A stretch of 64,000 nt of DNA, from the NCBI GenBank assembly GCA_036268075.1, contig DATAUV010000132.1, forward strand, positions 7,163 to 71,162, given 5' to 3'. Below, in pieces: positions 17,925 through 26,678 of this stretch (position 1 is its first letter; each line of letters begins with the position of its first letter). The position numbers were made by a program, and so were the translations under genes. The notes under the pieces are model-generated. The model saw only the letters and a list, made by a program, of their open reading frames with translations, made no database searches and was not told the origin of the DNA. Source of the DNA: DATARH01 sp036268075 (GTDB taxonomy: Bacteria; Pseudomonadota; Alphaproteobacteria; ATCC43930; CGMCC-115725).

Positions 17925-19538
17925 ATGTTTCCAAAAGTCATTTGGATGCTCTGGCTGCAAGGCTGGCCTGAGGCGCCGGATATCGTGCGAGCCTGTCGCA
18001 GGAGTTGGGAGGCGCTGAATCCGGGCTGGATAGTGGCGCCGTTATCCGAAAAGACCGCTTTCGAGCTTTTGCGCAAGCGCGGATCGGAATTCGTACAGAC
18101 CATGACCACTAAGGAGTTGCCGCCGGAGGCACTCAGCGACTGTATTCGGATAGAATTGTTGAGACATGGTGGTGTATGGGCTGACGCGACCACTTACTGC
18201 CTGAAACCGCTCGATGATTGGCTTTTCCAAAACACAGCATCAGGTTTTTTTGCCTTCGCTAATCCGGGCCCCGATCGATTGATCTCTAGCTGGTTTTTGG
18301 TGGCCTCGCCTAACAATACAATTGTTTCTATTTGGTCAGATGCCGTAAGGCAGTATTGGTCAGGACGGACTAAGCGTGACGAGTATTTTTGGTTTCACTA
18401 TCTTTTTGGAAATTGTTACCATGAAAATTCGGAATTTCGTGAGTTATGGGACCAGGCACCAAAGATTCCGTCTGATGGCCCGCACTATTATGAGCCGGAC
18501 GGAGGAAGAAAGCTGTTGCTACGGTTCACAGAGATCGATCGTGAATTGATCAGTGGTACATCGGTGCCGATGCTTAAACTGAGGTTTCGGCTGCCGGGAA
18601 ATGAAGAACCGAATTCGGTTCTGCAGTATTTGTTGCGGCTGTGGTCCGATCCGAGCATCAGGCCGGCGGTGCCCGTTGTTCGGACCGCCGCGCCCGATAA
18701 TGAGGTGCCGTTCTTCCCGAATCAACCGCCCAGCATCATGCGGCTGGAGGAGCGACTGCGCGCTGGCGCGGAGGAGATGCCGCAAACCTCTCGATTTGCG
18801 GTCTACGAGACGTTTTCCAAGCAATATTCAACACTGACGTCGACGATCTTCGCGACTGCGGACAGGATGGTCATTGCTAGTCAGCGCGGCACGGAAATAG
18901 CTTTTCCGGACCCGCTCCCGCTGATCAAGTTCTCTCATATTGTCTGCGGTTATGAGGAATGGCTGCAACGGAAGTATTGCTTTCCCGGATTTGTCGAAGT
19001 CGAGGTCGGCGATATCGTCGTCGATTGTGGTGCCTATGTCGGCGGGTTTTCACTGAGCGCCGCTCACATGGCCGCAGAGGTCCACGCGTTTGAACCTGAT
19101 GCTGCAAACTTTGCATGTGTTCTGCGAAACCATAAATCCAATCCAAATGTCGTCTGCAACCCCCTAGGATTGCATGCGGAAACGGCTGTGATGGATTTCA
19201 ACATTTCGTCATCGAGCGTTGAGCACTCCTTCCTAATGCCGGACAACGGGCCGCCGGTGAGGGTCGAACAGGCCCAGGTCATTCGTCTCGACCACTACTA
19301 CATCGCGCGCAACCTGCCGCGGCTTGATTTTGTGAAGATCGAAGCTGAGGGAGTCGAGTTGGAGGTCTTCGATGGCCTCGGTACGATCCGGCCAGCCAAG
19401 TTGGCTATCGACGTTAGCCCCGAGCGAAATGGAGAAAGTCCGGCCGAGGAATTCCGTGTCCGCTTGGAAGCGTCAGGTTATGAGATTCGCCAGCGGGGGC
19501 ACGTAATGTTCGCGCGTCGCTCGGACGCTAGGAGCTAG
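17925..19538 (+). CDS. Capsular-type glycosyltransferase fused to FkbM methyltransferase
   Basis: This 537-residue protein is two enzymes in one chain. Residues 1-290 resemble capsular polysaccharide/GT32-type transferases: PKVIWMLWLQGWPEAP at the start, then LSDCIRIELLRHGGVWADAT, where the Asp residues are expected to bind a nucleotide sugar and metal. Residues about 350-530 form an FkbM-type SAM methyltransferase with VDCGAYVGGFSLSAA, VHAFEPDAANF and DFVKIEAEGVE. The ATG at 17925, 15 bases after the sulfotransferase stop, is chosen; a longer frame from 17805 would overlap it by 106 bases. The likely job is adding a methylated sugar to a surface glycan. Low GC content and antisense orientation mark it as cargo. 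Confidence 0.8.
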   Translation: MFPKVIWMLWLQGWPEAPDIVRACRRSWEALNPGWIVAPLSEKTAFELLRKRGSEFVQTMTTKELPPEALSDCIRIELLRHGGVWADATTYCLKPLDDWLFQNTASGFFAFANPGPDRLISSWFLVASPNNTIVSIWSDAVRQYWSGRTKRDEYFWFHYLFGNCYHENSEFRELWDQAPKIPSDGPHYYEPDGGRKLLLRFTEIDRELISGTSVPMLKLRFRLPGNEEPNSVLQYLLRLWSDPSIRPAVPVVRTAAPDNEVPFFPNQPPSIMRLEERLRAGAEEMPQTSRFAVYETFSKQYSTLTSTIFATADRMVIASQRGTEIAFPDPLPLIKFSHIVCGYEEWLQRKYCFPGFVEVEVGDIVVDCGAYVGGFSLSAAHMAAEVHAFEPDAANFACVLRNHKSNPNVVCNPLGLHAETAVMDFNISSSSVEHSFLMPDNGPPVRVEQAQVIRLDHYYIARNLPRLDFVKIEAEGVELEVFDGLGTIRPAKLAIDVSPERNGESPAEEFRVRLEASGYEIRQRGHVMFARRSDARS

Positions 19539-19660
19539 GGCTTCCGCAACTCCCGCGTCTGCCGGTCAATCGCCCGCCCGGCCAATGCGATCACGGCGCA
19601 GAGGACGAGCGTGCAGAACGCGATTGTCTCGGGGAGGGTAAAGTCGCCTAAATTCGGCAT
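19535..19660 (-). CDS. Possible 41-residue single-helix membrane protein
   Basis: This short frame begins MPNLGDFTLPETIAF and continues with a hydrophobic helix (CTLVLCAVIALAG) and a basic tail ending in RELRKP. The stop codon overlaps the stop of the convergent glycosyltransferase gene by two bases. No strong ribosome binding site is visible. It is in the leftward phage orientation, just upstream of the lysis cassette in transcription order, and might be a second holin component. Evidence is limited to the hydropathy pattern and position. Confidence 0.35.
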   Translation of the reverse strand: MPNLGDFTLPETIAFCTLVLCAVIALAGRAIDRQTRELRKP

Positions 19661-19680
19661 GACGGGCTAAGAAGCGATCC

Positions 19681-19701
19681 ACTACTACGATTTTTAGTAG
19701 T
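19681..19701. terminator. Short hairpin, possible terminator
   Basis: ACTACTA and TAGTAGT form a 7-base stem with a 7-base loop, in the 298-base gap between the fibre gene at 19959 and the small membrane frame. It could end the leftward structural transcript before the cargo region. No long T tract follows. Confidence 0.3.
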
Positions 19702-19958
19702 TTGGTCCTATTTTCTCGGTCACCCCAAAATGTCGTCTCTCGCCTGATATTGCTCTCAGAGTATCCCGATCTGTCGCTCCCTCCAATCTCTGCGGCTCGG
19801 GCGGCGGCGTGTTGGGGTCTAAGACCCACATCAGAAGGACATCGCCATAGGTCTCAGCGTGCGCATCCGGGGGTCGTCAGCGGTCCGTGCAAGCACGTCC
19901 TCGCCCGGATGGCTCGGCGTTGAGCGCGACGGAGTGCCCAGCGCGAGCAGAAACCAGC

Positions 19959-20840
19959 TCAGCATGCGCCGCCACTTCCCGCGTAGACTTGCCGGGTGGC
20001 GGTATCGATGCACAGCGGCTGCTTGCCGCCCGGGGTCGTCGGCAGATGGTCGAGATAGACGCCGCCGCTGTCGACGCGGAGTTGCTCGACGCCGCCGGCG
20101 AGCAGCTTGACCGCGCCCGTCGCCTGGTTGTTGATCCACAAATCGGTGCCGCCGGCGAGATAGCCCATATAGGCGCCGTTGCCGGCGCCCGTGCCGGTTG
20201 TCGCGTTGGTGAACTGAAGCAGTGCGCCGGCGCTCGCGGGATCGTTGAGCTGCAACAGGTGGTTGGGCGCCGTCGTGCCGATCCCGAGCCCGGCCGCGTC
20301 GATCGTCGCGATCGTGATCGGCACGCTCGATCCCGCCGGTGCACGGAGAAAGTCGATCCGGTCGATGGTCGGCGCCGGCCGAATCAGCCAGCTTGGATAG
20401 GACGCGTCGTCCTGAAGGTTGGCGAGGTTCCAGTTCGCCGCGAAATTGGGGTTGCCGGCGGTGCCGACGATCACGGCATTGCTGAACGGCGCACCGGTGT
20501 TTTTGATCTGGAAACCGGCGATCCCGGCATTCGCCATCAGGATGCCGCCGCCCTCTACATCGAGCTTCTGTGCCGGGCTGCCGGTGCCGAGCCCGAGATT
20601 GCCGCCGGCGTCGATGACCCCGCCGCCCGGGAGGCCCGTCACCCCCGTCAGCGTCGCGCCCGACAGCGTCGCACCCGACAGGGTCAGGCCCGCCGCGACC
20701 GACACGACCCCGGCACCGCTGACGCTGAGCCCGGTGCCGAAGGTAACCGGCCCGGATACCGCGGTCTGAGCCCGAGCCCCCGCCCCGGCGATGGCGGCCA
20801 CCGCCGCCAGCACCCCGGCCAATACGTGACGCATCGCCAT
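19959..20840 (-). CDS. Fibre-like prophage protein with signal peptide
   Basis: This 293-residue protein has an apparent Sec signal peptide (HVLAGVLAAVAAIAGAGARA). A repetitive Gly/Ser/Thr-rich section (LTLSGATLSGATLTGVTG) leads into a region typical of phage tail-fibre C-termini (GNLGLGTGSPAQKLDVEGG, and a second GLGIGTTAPNHLLQL copy). The N-terminal low-complexity part and the two GIGT-type repeats suggest a trimeric beta-structured fibre. GGAGG lies five bases before the ATG at 20840, which also overlaps the previous stop as TGATG. A signal peptide is unusual for a fibre that assembles in the cytoplasm. Confidence 0.7.
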   Translation of the reverse strand: MAMRHVLAGVLAAVAAIAGAGARAQTAVSGPVTFGTGLSVSGAGVVSVAAGLTLSGATLSGATLTGVTGLPGGGVIDAGGNLGLGTGSPAQKLDVEGGGILMANAGIAGFQIKNTGAPFSNAVIVGTAGNPNFAANWNLANLQDDASYPSWLIRPAPTIDRIDFLRAPAGSSVPITIATIDAAGLGIGTTAPNHLLQLNDPASAGALLQFTNATTGTGAGNGAYMGYLAGGTDLWINNQATGAVKLLAGGVEQLRVDSGGVYLDHLPTTPGGKQPLCIDTATRQVYAGSGGAC

Positions 20841-21286
20841 CAGAACCTCCGGTACCAGGTGTTGTTCGCCGCGCGAAAGCGCCAGGCCGCGCCGCCGTCC
20901 GCCGCCAGCAGCAGCGCGCCGCCGATGAGGCTCTGCCCCGCCGCCGGGTTGACGCTCAGGGCGGTGATCGCCTGCGTGGTCGACAACTCGAAAACCTGCC
21001 CGTCATTGGCGTTGGGCGGGGTCACCACGGTCAGCGCGGCCAGTGTCGCGGCCGGGTCGATCACATAAGCCCCGAGATAGGCGGGTGCGGTCAGCGTCGC
21101 CCCGCTCGCCGGCTGCTGGTAGGAATAGCCGCCCCCGCTGCCTACCCGGCGCCCGCCCGCGGTGCTGCCGTCCTGGACGTGCAGCGTGAAATCGTCGGTA
21201 TTGACGACGATCTCGGCCACCGGGCCGGTATAGCCGGCGATTTCAGCCGAGTTGCCGCGGCCGAGCTGAACCTGGGTGTGGGACAT
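20840..21286 (-). CDS. Tail fibre/tropism-determinant-like protein
   Basis: The 148-residue protein has the N-terminal pattern AGYTGPVAEIVVNTDDFTL followed by HVQDGSTAGGRRV. This resembles the short domain at the N-terminus of many phage fibre proteins, including major tropism determinant. The C-terminal half (GQVFELSTTQAITALSV) looks like a beta-rich fibre knob. It is joined to its neighbours by TGATG overlaps on both sides. It probably sits at the tail tip and contacts the host surface. Confidence 0.65.
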   Translation of the reverse strand: MSHTQVQLGRGNSAEIAGYTGPVAEIVVNTDDFTLHVQDGSTAGGRRVGSGGGYSYQQPASGATLTAPAYLGAYVIDPAATLAALTVVTPPNANDGQVFELSTTQAITALSVNPAAGQSLIGGALLLAADGGAAWRFRAANNTWYRRF

Positions 21287-22137
21287 CAGGGCACCGTTCC
21301 GAGATTGATCGCCACGCCGACCGGCGCGGCTACCGGGGCAAGATCGGCCGATCCGATCAGGCTGGTCCCGACCGTGCCCCAATCGGCGGCGACGCCGGCA
21401 GCCAGCGACGCGACGATCGGGTTCGACAGCGGGTCGGTCCCCACGCCGGCCAGCGTGAAGCCATAAGCCGACAGGGTGTCGAGGCTCTGGAGCTGCTGGC
21501 CGAAGATGTTGAACGCCGGGACCTTCAAGTAGGTCGTCTGGCCGATAAAGCTCGACGGGTAGCCGTAGCGGAACACCGCCGGGTCGTTCGGCCCCAGGCG
21601 GCCGAATTGCGCCCCGGCCGCATGCGCGGTGATCGGGGTGCCGTACGCGCCTCGCCGCAAATAGGTAAGATCGTACTTGTAAGCAGCGGTGAGGGTCGCC
21701 GTCTCATACGCGATCAACTCGCCGCCGCAAAAGCACAGCGTCACCAGATTGTCCGCGTCCGCCATCGTACCCGACAGCAATTGCCCCTCGCTTTCGCCCA
21801 GGTCGACCGCCAGTGTGTCGCTCGTGTCCGGGTTGGTGGCGCGCGGCAGCGCCGCGGTCAGTACACCCTGCCGGCCGCCGCGATAGGCGGTTCCGGCAAA
21901 GGCATAGGTATTGCCGTCGCTAGACACCCAAATCTGGCATCCGCCCCAATCGGCACCGCCGGTCGCGAGGATCCAAACCTCGTTGGCGCCGCAGGTGAGG
22001 CCCGGCGGCGGCTCGAACATGATCGGCGCGTTGGTGTCGCCGGGCAGCACAAACGGATCGAGCGCCGCCCCCGCGCTCGATTGTTTCGGATACAGCGTCG
22101 CGGTGCCGACACCGATCGGCGAGATGGTTCCGGGCAT
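21286..22137 (-). CDS. Tail-tip protein, C-terminal part of GTA gp15-like module
   Basis: This 283-residue protein follows directly after the larger tail-tip gene. It contains YLRRGAYGT and a segment on host-contact-like beta structure (FIGQTTYLKVPAFNIFG). In gene transfer agents and related phages such sequence forms the C-terminal part of one long tail-tip protein. Here it is separate. It starts one base after the previous stop and shares a TGATG overlap with the next fibre gene. A role in the baseplate or host recognition is inferred. Confidence 0.6.
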   Translation of the reverse strand: MPGTISPIGVGTATLYPKQSSAGAALDPFVLPGDTNAPIMFEPPPGLTCGANEVWILATGGADWGGCQIWVSSDGNTYAFAGTAYRGGRQGVLTAALPRATNPDTSDTLAVDLGESEGQLLSGTMADADNLVTLCFCGGELIAYETATLTAAYKYDLTYLRRGAYGTPITAHAAGAQFGRLGPNDPAVFRYGYPSSFIGQTTYLKVPAFNIFGQQLQSLDTLSAYGFTLAGVGTDPLSNPIVASLAAGVAADWGTVGTSLIGSADLAPVAAPVGVAINLGTVP

Positions 22138-22138
22138 G

Positions 22139-23494
22139 CTACGGCGTCAGCCCGGGGATTTCTTCGGCCGTGACGGTCAGCTCGCCGTTGTCGTCCTCCG
22201 CGATCTCGGTGATCCGCACCGGCGCCGCGTCGAGACCCAGCGTAGGGTCGGTGATCAGCACGATGTCCATCGGCTCGAGCAGGCAGTAGCGCCATCCGAC
22301 TTTGAATTGGAACGTATTGCGGATGTACGTCTTGCGCTGAAGCTGAAGCTGCGCCGAGATCGTCGTGCTTTCCGGGTTGGTGAACTCGTGCGCCTGGACC
22401 GAGGGCTCGCTGCGCAACCCGTACTGGTCGATCATCCCCTGGTCGAACACGGCGATGATCTGCGGGTTGTAGCTGTTGTCGGCATCCATGTATTCGAGCG
22501 ACAGCCAGTTGGTCGCCTGCGCCGGGTCGCTACGCGTCAGCAGCACGGGGTCGCTGCCGCCCTCTCCACCCTGCCCCCAGGAAAGGAGGTCCGCGTCGGT
22601 CAGGCTGTATTGCCACGTCAAATTCGGCGTCCAGCTCGCGCCGAACCCGGTGATGACGACATCGCCGTACGGAATGATCCGCAGCGTGTTGCCCGACCAC
22701 ACCACCGCCGCCACGGTCAGGTCGGTGACCTCCTGGACCCAGCGCGCCGTCGGCTGCTGCCGGTCGAGCAGCAGCGACATCGCTAGCCCCGCCGCCTGGC
22801 AGTAATCGCCCCAATCCTCAAAAGTCGCCGTGTCGATATTCCCCGCCGCAAACCCCGCGCCATAGCGTGGGTTGGTCAGCATGTCGGTGACGATCCGATC
22901 CGGCCGCGCGTCATTCGGAAAGCTGCCGCCGCTGGTGCCGACGAGAAACCCGGTGATCTCGAACGAGATGTTAGGCATCGCCGGCGACGAGCCGAGCTGC
23001 ATCGGGGTGCCGGTGCTGTAGGCGGTGCCGGAATAGCCGATCGCCGGGGAATTCGGGTCGCTGCTGGCAAACACGCCGTCCGGCGCCTGGCCGTCCGCGC
23101 CGTCATAGCCGTTGAGCCCGACATTTCCGAGCCCGAGCGCGATGCCGCCATTCGCCCAGATGCGGTTGCCGGAGCTGTTGCCGAAGCTCGATCCGATAAA
23201 GGCGACAGGCCCTTGGCAGATGCCCATCGCGACATCGACCGCGTATTGCTGCTGGCCCTTCTTGCCGCCGGAATTGCCGCCCGCGCCGCCCTTCCCGCCC
23301 TTGCCGCTGGCGGAGCCGGTAAAGCCCCAGAATTCGAGCAGATTGATCGTCACCCGCTGCGTCCCGTAACAGATCGCGATCGGGCTGCCCGCCTGGCTCG
23401 TGTTGTAGCGGAACGACCCGACCTGCGGATGGTCGAAGGCGTTGACGAATGGCGTCGGCCCGCCGCCTTTGCCGGTGTAGGTGAGCTCAGTCAT
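22139..23494 (-). CDS. Phage tail-tip protein (phage-tail_3 type)
   Basis: The 451-residue protein has the features of the putative phage tail protein family found in the tail tip of GTA-like siphophages. An N-terminal segment has FRYNTSQAGSPIAICYGTQR, followed by a Gly/Lys-rich linker (GKGGKGGAGGNSGGKKGQQ) and then the DMLTNPRYGAGFA and RIIPYGDV segments typical of the gpJ/gp15 hub. The large TIM-barrel domain of GTA gp15 is absent. The ATG at 23494 overlaps the NlpC/P60 gene stop by eight bases. It likely forms the tail hub that interacts with the fibre proteins encoded downstream. Confidence 0.72.
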   Translation of the reverse strand: MTELTYTGKGGGPTPFVNAFDHPQVGSFRYNTSQAGSPIAICYGTQRVTINLLEFWGFTGSASGKGGKGGAGGNSGGKKGQQQYAVDVAMGICQGPVAFIGSSFGNSSGNRIWANGGIALGLGNVGLNGYDGADGQAPDGVFASSDPNSPAIGYSGTAYSTGTPMQLGSSPAMPNISFEITGFLVGTSGGSFPNDARPDRIVTDMLTNPRYGAGFAAGNIDTATFEDWGDYCQAAGLAMSLLLDRQQPTARWVQEVTDLTVAAVVWSGNTLRIIPYGDVVITGFGASWTPNLTWQYSLTDADLLSWGQGGEGGSDPVLLTRSDPAQATNWLSLEYMDADNSYNPQIIAVFDQGMIDQYGLRSEPSVQAHEFTNPESTTISAQLQLQRKTYIRNTFQFKVGWRYCLLEPMDIVLITDPTLGLDAAPVRITEIAEDDNGELTVTAEEIPGLTP

Positions 23495-23924
23495 CGATGA
23501 CCCCGAAAAACCGCACCTCGCGCCCCGACAGCGGATAGCGGGTTGCGTCGCCCCAGACCACCCGCCCGGCCGCCCAGTACGCATGGACCACCACCGGCCA
23601 CTCGGCGACGATCGCGCCGTGCGAAAACGTCCGGCCAAACCGGAACACCGCGACATCGCCCGGCAACGGCGCACGATCCAGCTCGCGCGCATGCCCCAAG
23701 AGCTGGTCGAGGTAGCGTTCGGCATCGCGGTGCATGTGCCAATCCGGCGGGTAGTACCCGGGATCGACACGGCCGACGACGCCGCAGCTTTCATACACCT
23801 CGGCCAGCAGCATCGCGCAGTCGACGCCGGCGCCCTTGACCCGCCCCTGGTGGTGGAATGGCGTGCCGAGCCAACTCTGCGCCTCGGCGACGACTGCCGT
23901 GCGCAGCGGGTTCGCTTTCACCAT
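23487..23924 (-). CDS. NlpC/P60 family tail peptidase
   Basis: This 145-residue cell-wall hydrolase is like GTA gp14. The catalytic Cys is in GAGVDCAMLLAEVY, the catalytic His in RTFSHGAIVAEW, and the polar third residue region lies in VVHAYW. Such tail peptidases cut peptidoglycan cross-links during genome entry. It overlaps the tail-tip gene and follows the DUF2163 gene by one base, the same order seen in gene transfer agents. Confidence 0.86.
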   Translation of the reverse strand: MVKANPLRTAVVAEAQSWLGTPFHHQGRVKGAGVDCAMLLAEVYESCGVVGRVDPGYYPPDWHMHRDAERYLDQLLGHARELDRAPLPGDVAVFRFGRTFSHGAIVAEWPVVVHAYWAAGRVVWGDATRYPLSGREVRFFGVIDD

Positions 23925-23925
23925 C

Positions 23926-24843
23926 TCACACCGCCAGTTCGGGCGGCGGGATATACGGAAACCCGCCGAAATGGATCAGGTTGTTGAAGGTGTTCAGGCA
24001 GGTCGCGGTGGTGTGGTCGCAGCCCGGCAACAGCCGGAAGATGTCCCCGACCGCCACCGGATTCAGCCACGCCTTCAACAGTGACACGACGCCGCCGTTG
24101 AGCTCGATGATGGTCCGCGTCTGCCCGGCATTGGCCCCGGTGACGCCGATGACCGTGCCCTGGTTGAACAGCGTCACCGGGCTCGGCGTCAACGCCGTCA
24201 CGATCTGCGCCTGCGTCGAGCCCGCGAGCGCCGCCTGGGCCGAAGCGAGGCTCGCCCGATCGAACGTGCACATCGCGTCGCCGAACACATGCGTGCAGGC
24301 CGCCTGGTACAGCCGCCGCGGCATCTGCTGCTGCGCCAGCAGGTTCATCAGCGACTTGACCTTGATCGAGATGTTGGTGCGGCCGGCGTCCGTCTCCGCG
24401 ACCTGGCCGCAAAACCACACGATCGCGCCGAGCGAATCCGACAACCCGGTTCCTGCGCTCGGCGGCGGCGCGAAAAACCGGTCGAGCTCGACCGTCGCCC
24501 CGTCCAGCTCACCGACCCGCACCGCCTCGGCAAAGGTGAACGTGCCGATCATGTCGCCGGCGCCGGCCATCACCGTGATGTCGAGCTCGGTCGCCTCGAC
24601 CCCGATCTTGGTCGTCACCATGGACCGCCCAAACCGCGGCCCCAGCGTGAAATCGGTATAGCCGGCGGCGTCGTAATTGAGGCTCCCGGCCGGGAACGCC
24701 GTCCCGGGAATGGTCAGCGCCGTCGTCCACCCCGAATACCGCAGCACCGCGCCGCTCGGCAGCGCAAAGGTGAACAGGTCGACGATGACGAACCTGTCAT
24801 TCTGCGCCAGGTAATCCTGCAGCGCGGCGGAGGCGGCTCTCAC
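23926..24843 (-). CDS. DUF2163 tail protein (GTA gp13-like)
   Basis: The 305-residue protein begins LQDYLAQNDRFVIVDLFTF, the usual start of the DUF2163/phage BR0599 family. Its C-terminal part holds a Cys-containing segment (QAACTHVFGDAMC, and LPGCDHTTATCLNTFNN) typical of these tail-hub proteins, which in RcGTA bind an iron-sulfur cluster. Four Cys are visible here (in ACTH, AMCTF, PGCDH and ATCLN), so metal binding is plausible. The GTG start overlaps the DUF2460 stop as GTGA. Confidence 0.85.
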   Translation of the reverse strand: MRAASAALQDYLAQNDRFVIVDLFTFALPSGAVLRYSGWTTALTIPGTAFPAGSLNYDAAGYTDFTLGPRFGRSMVTTKIGVEATELDITVMAGAGDMIGTFTFAEAVRVGELDGATVELDRFFAPPPSAGTGLSDSLGAIVWFCGQVAETDAGRTNISIKVKSLMNLLAQQQMPRRLYQAACTHVFGDAMCTFDRASLASAQAALAGSTQAQIVTALTPSPVTLFNQGTVIGVTGANAGQTRTIIELNGGVVSLLKAWLNPVAVGDIFRLLPGCDHTTATCLNTFNNLIHFGGFPYIPPPELAV

Positions 24844-25436
24844 AGCAGCACCGATTGCAGCTTTACCTGCCTGAGCGACCAGAGCTGGAACATGAAATTC
24901 TCGAACTCCGCCGCGTCGTCGGCAAAGCGGACGCGGAAGTAGTAGGTGAAGTCCGCGCTCACCACTTCGCTGGCCGGCGGCGGCGCGGTGAAGGTCACCA
25001 GCCCGGTACTGCCATCCACCGAATACGAGCCCGGGCTTTGCACCACCCCGTTGACGTACACATCGGCGACCGCGTTCGGCGCCGTGACCGGCTCGGCGAA
25101 CCCGCCCATCGTCCGCACGAGCTGAAACGCCGTCGTGCTGCCGTCGCCGGTGCCGAGGGCCTGTCCGACGACGGCGTTGTCGGTCGGGTCCGCGTAGAGA
25201 AACGCCGCGAACGCGCCCTGCCGGTCGAGAAAGAAACCCATCAGCGTCCTCAACTCGTCATACAAGCCGCCGTCCCGCAGCAGCGAATAGGTCAGCGTCC
25301 AGCTCCAGATCGGATTCGGCTGGTCGAGCGCACGCAGTTCGCGCCCCGACACCGCCCGCTGGATTCGCGTCGCGAAACGCGGCTGCTTGCTGACGCTCCA
25401 GGAGAGCCCCGGCAGCGTGGGAAAGATCGCGGTCAT
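24840..25436 (-). CDS. DUF2460 distal tail protein (GTA gp12-like)
   Basis: The 198-residue protein matches the DUF2460 family: FPTLPGLSWSVSKQPRFATRI near the N-terminus (shown in part), then the FFLDRQGAFAAFLYADPTDN block. In gene transfer agents this is the distal tail protein that joins the tube to the hub. The start is ATG 25436, six bases after the tape-measure stop. Overlap with the DUF2163 gene is four bases. Confidence 0.86.
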   Translation of the reverse strand: MTAIFPTLPGLSWSVSKQPRFATRIQRAVSGRELRALDQPNPIWSWTLTYSLLRDGGLYDELRTLMGFFLDRQGAFAAFLYADPTDNAVVGQALGTGDGSTTAFQLVRTMGGFAEPVTAPNAVADVYVNGVVQSPGSYSVDGSTGLVTFTAPPPASEVVSADFTYYFRVRFADDAAEFENFMFQLWSLRQVKLQSVLL

Positions 25437-25442
25437 CGGCGG

Positions 25443-26675
25443 CTACAGGCTGCGCGGGGTCAGAGCGTTCTGGCGGAACATGTCGCGGATCGCCCCGGTG
25501 TTCTGTCGCATGTTGTCGCGGAACCAGCGGCTGATCGCCGGCGCGTCGGCCGGCCCATGGAAATGCGCATGGAAATGCTGCCCCGTCCCGCCGCCGCGTC
25601 CGATCATGTCCTGCAGCCCCTCGCTGATCGGCGCCGGCAGCACCATCTCGCGCGCGTGCAGCAAGGCCGGCGTCGCGCCGGCGAAATTAGGCACCGCCCA
25701 GCCGCCGGCCGCGCTCGGCACGATGCCGCCGCGGGCAAATGCGAACAGCCCGCCGAGCCATGAAAACAACCCGCCACCCGCCGCGCCGCTCGCGCCCGCC
25801 GCCCCGGCAGCCGCGCCGAGCCCTCCCACCGCCGCGCTGCCGCCGCTGATCGCCGCCGCGCCCGCCATCGCCGCGGTGAGGCTCGTGAGGGCCGCGGTGG
25901 TGGCGGCCAGCGCCGTCGTGTTGGCCGTGATCGCGGCGGCCTGCGCCGCGCCGCCGGTGCCGGCCAAGAGCCCGGTCCCGAACAGCCCGCCCGGCTGGTT
26001 GAGCCCGGTCAGCGCCATCAGCCCCGCCCCGAGCCCCGATGCGCCCGTCGCCTGCGCCCCGCCGATCGCCTTCGCGACCCCGCCGCCGGCGAGGCTCGCC
26101 AACCCCGACGCAGCCCATTTCGCCGCCATGTTCTCGACCTCGCCGAGGAAAAAGGTCTCGACCTCGCGGATCAGCGCCACCGAGCCTTTGGCCCAGGTGG
26201 TCTGGTGGGTGACGATGTCGTTGAACGTCCGCTGCACCGAGCTGCCGAGCCGGTCGAACGCCGCCTCGTACGAGCGCTGCACCGCCTGCGCCTGCGTCCG
26301 CGCCTCGTCGGCCAGGCGCCGTTGGTCGGCCGTCACCGAGGCCGTGTATTGCGCGTCGAGCTCGCTGAGATTGGTCAGCGCCGCCATCTTGTCGTCGAGC
26401 AGGTTGGAATCGCTGGAAATGACCGCCTGCAGCCGCTGCGCCTCCTGGTCGCGGAGCTGGGCCGTGTATTCCATGTCGAAGCCGAGCGCCTGCCGCGTGG
26501 TCACCTGCTTCAAATCGACCAGGATCTGCATCTGGTCGCGGAACACGCGCAGCGACGAGCTGCTGAATTCGTTGAGCGCCGGCGTCAGCGCCGCCAGCGC
26601 GGCCTTCACCTCCTCGATCGTGTGGATCGCCGGACCGCCATCGGCGGAGAATTTGATCTGGACGTCGTCAGCCAC
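25443..26675 (-). CDS. Tail tape measure protein
   Basis: This 410-residue protein sets tail length. The first 200 residues are predicted helical and coiled-coil, with MADDVQIKFSADGG at the start and repeated Gln/Ala/Glu-rich segments. The middle is Ala/Gly-rich with hydrophobic runs (TALAATTAALTSLTAAMAGAA). Near the C-terminus a segment rich in His (GQHFHAHFHGPADAP) is unusual. By the approximate 0.15 nm per residue rule, the tail would be near 60 nm, short for a siphovirus and near GTA size. Start codon is GTG. Confidence 0.82.
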   Translation of the reverse strand: MADDVQIKFSADGGPAIHTIEEVKAALAALTPALNEFSSSSLRVFRDQMQILVDLKQVTTRQALGFDMEYTAQLRDQEAQRLQAVISSDSNLLDDKMAALTNLSELDAQYTASVTADQRRLADEARTQAQAVQRSYEAAFDRLGSSVQRTFNDIVTHQTTWAKGSVALIREVETFFLGEVENMAAKWAASGLASLAGGGVAKAIGGAQATGASGLGAGLMALTGLNQPGGLFGTGLLAGTGGAAQAAAITANTTALAATTAALTSLTAAMAGAAAISGGSAAVGGLGAAAGAAGASGAAGGGLFSWLGGLFAFARGGIVPSAAGGWAVPNFAGATPALLHAREMVLPAPISEGLQDMIGRGGGTGQHFHAHFHGPADAPAISRWFRDNMRQNTGAIRDMFRQNALTPRSL

Positions 26676-26678
26676 GCT

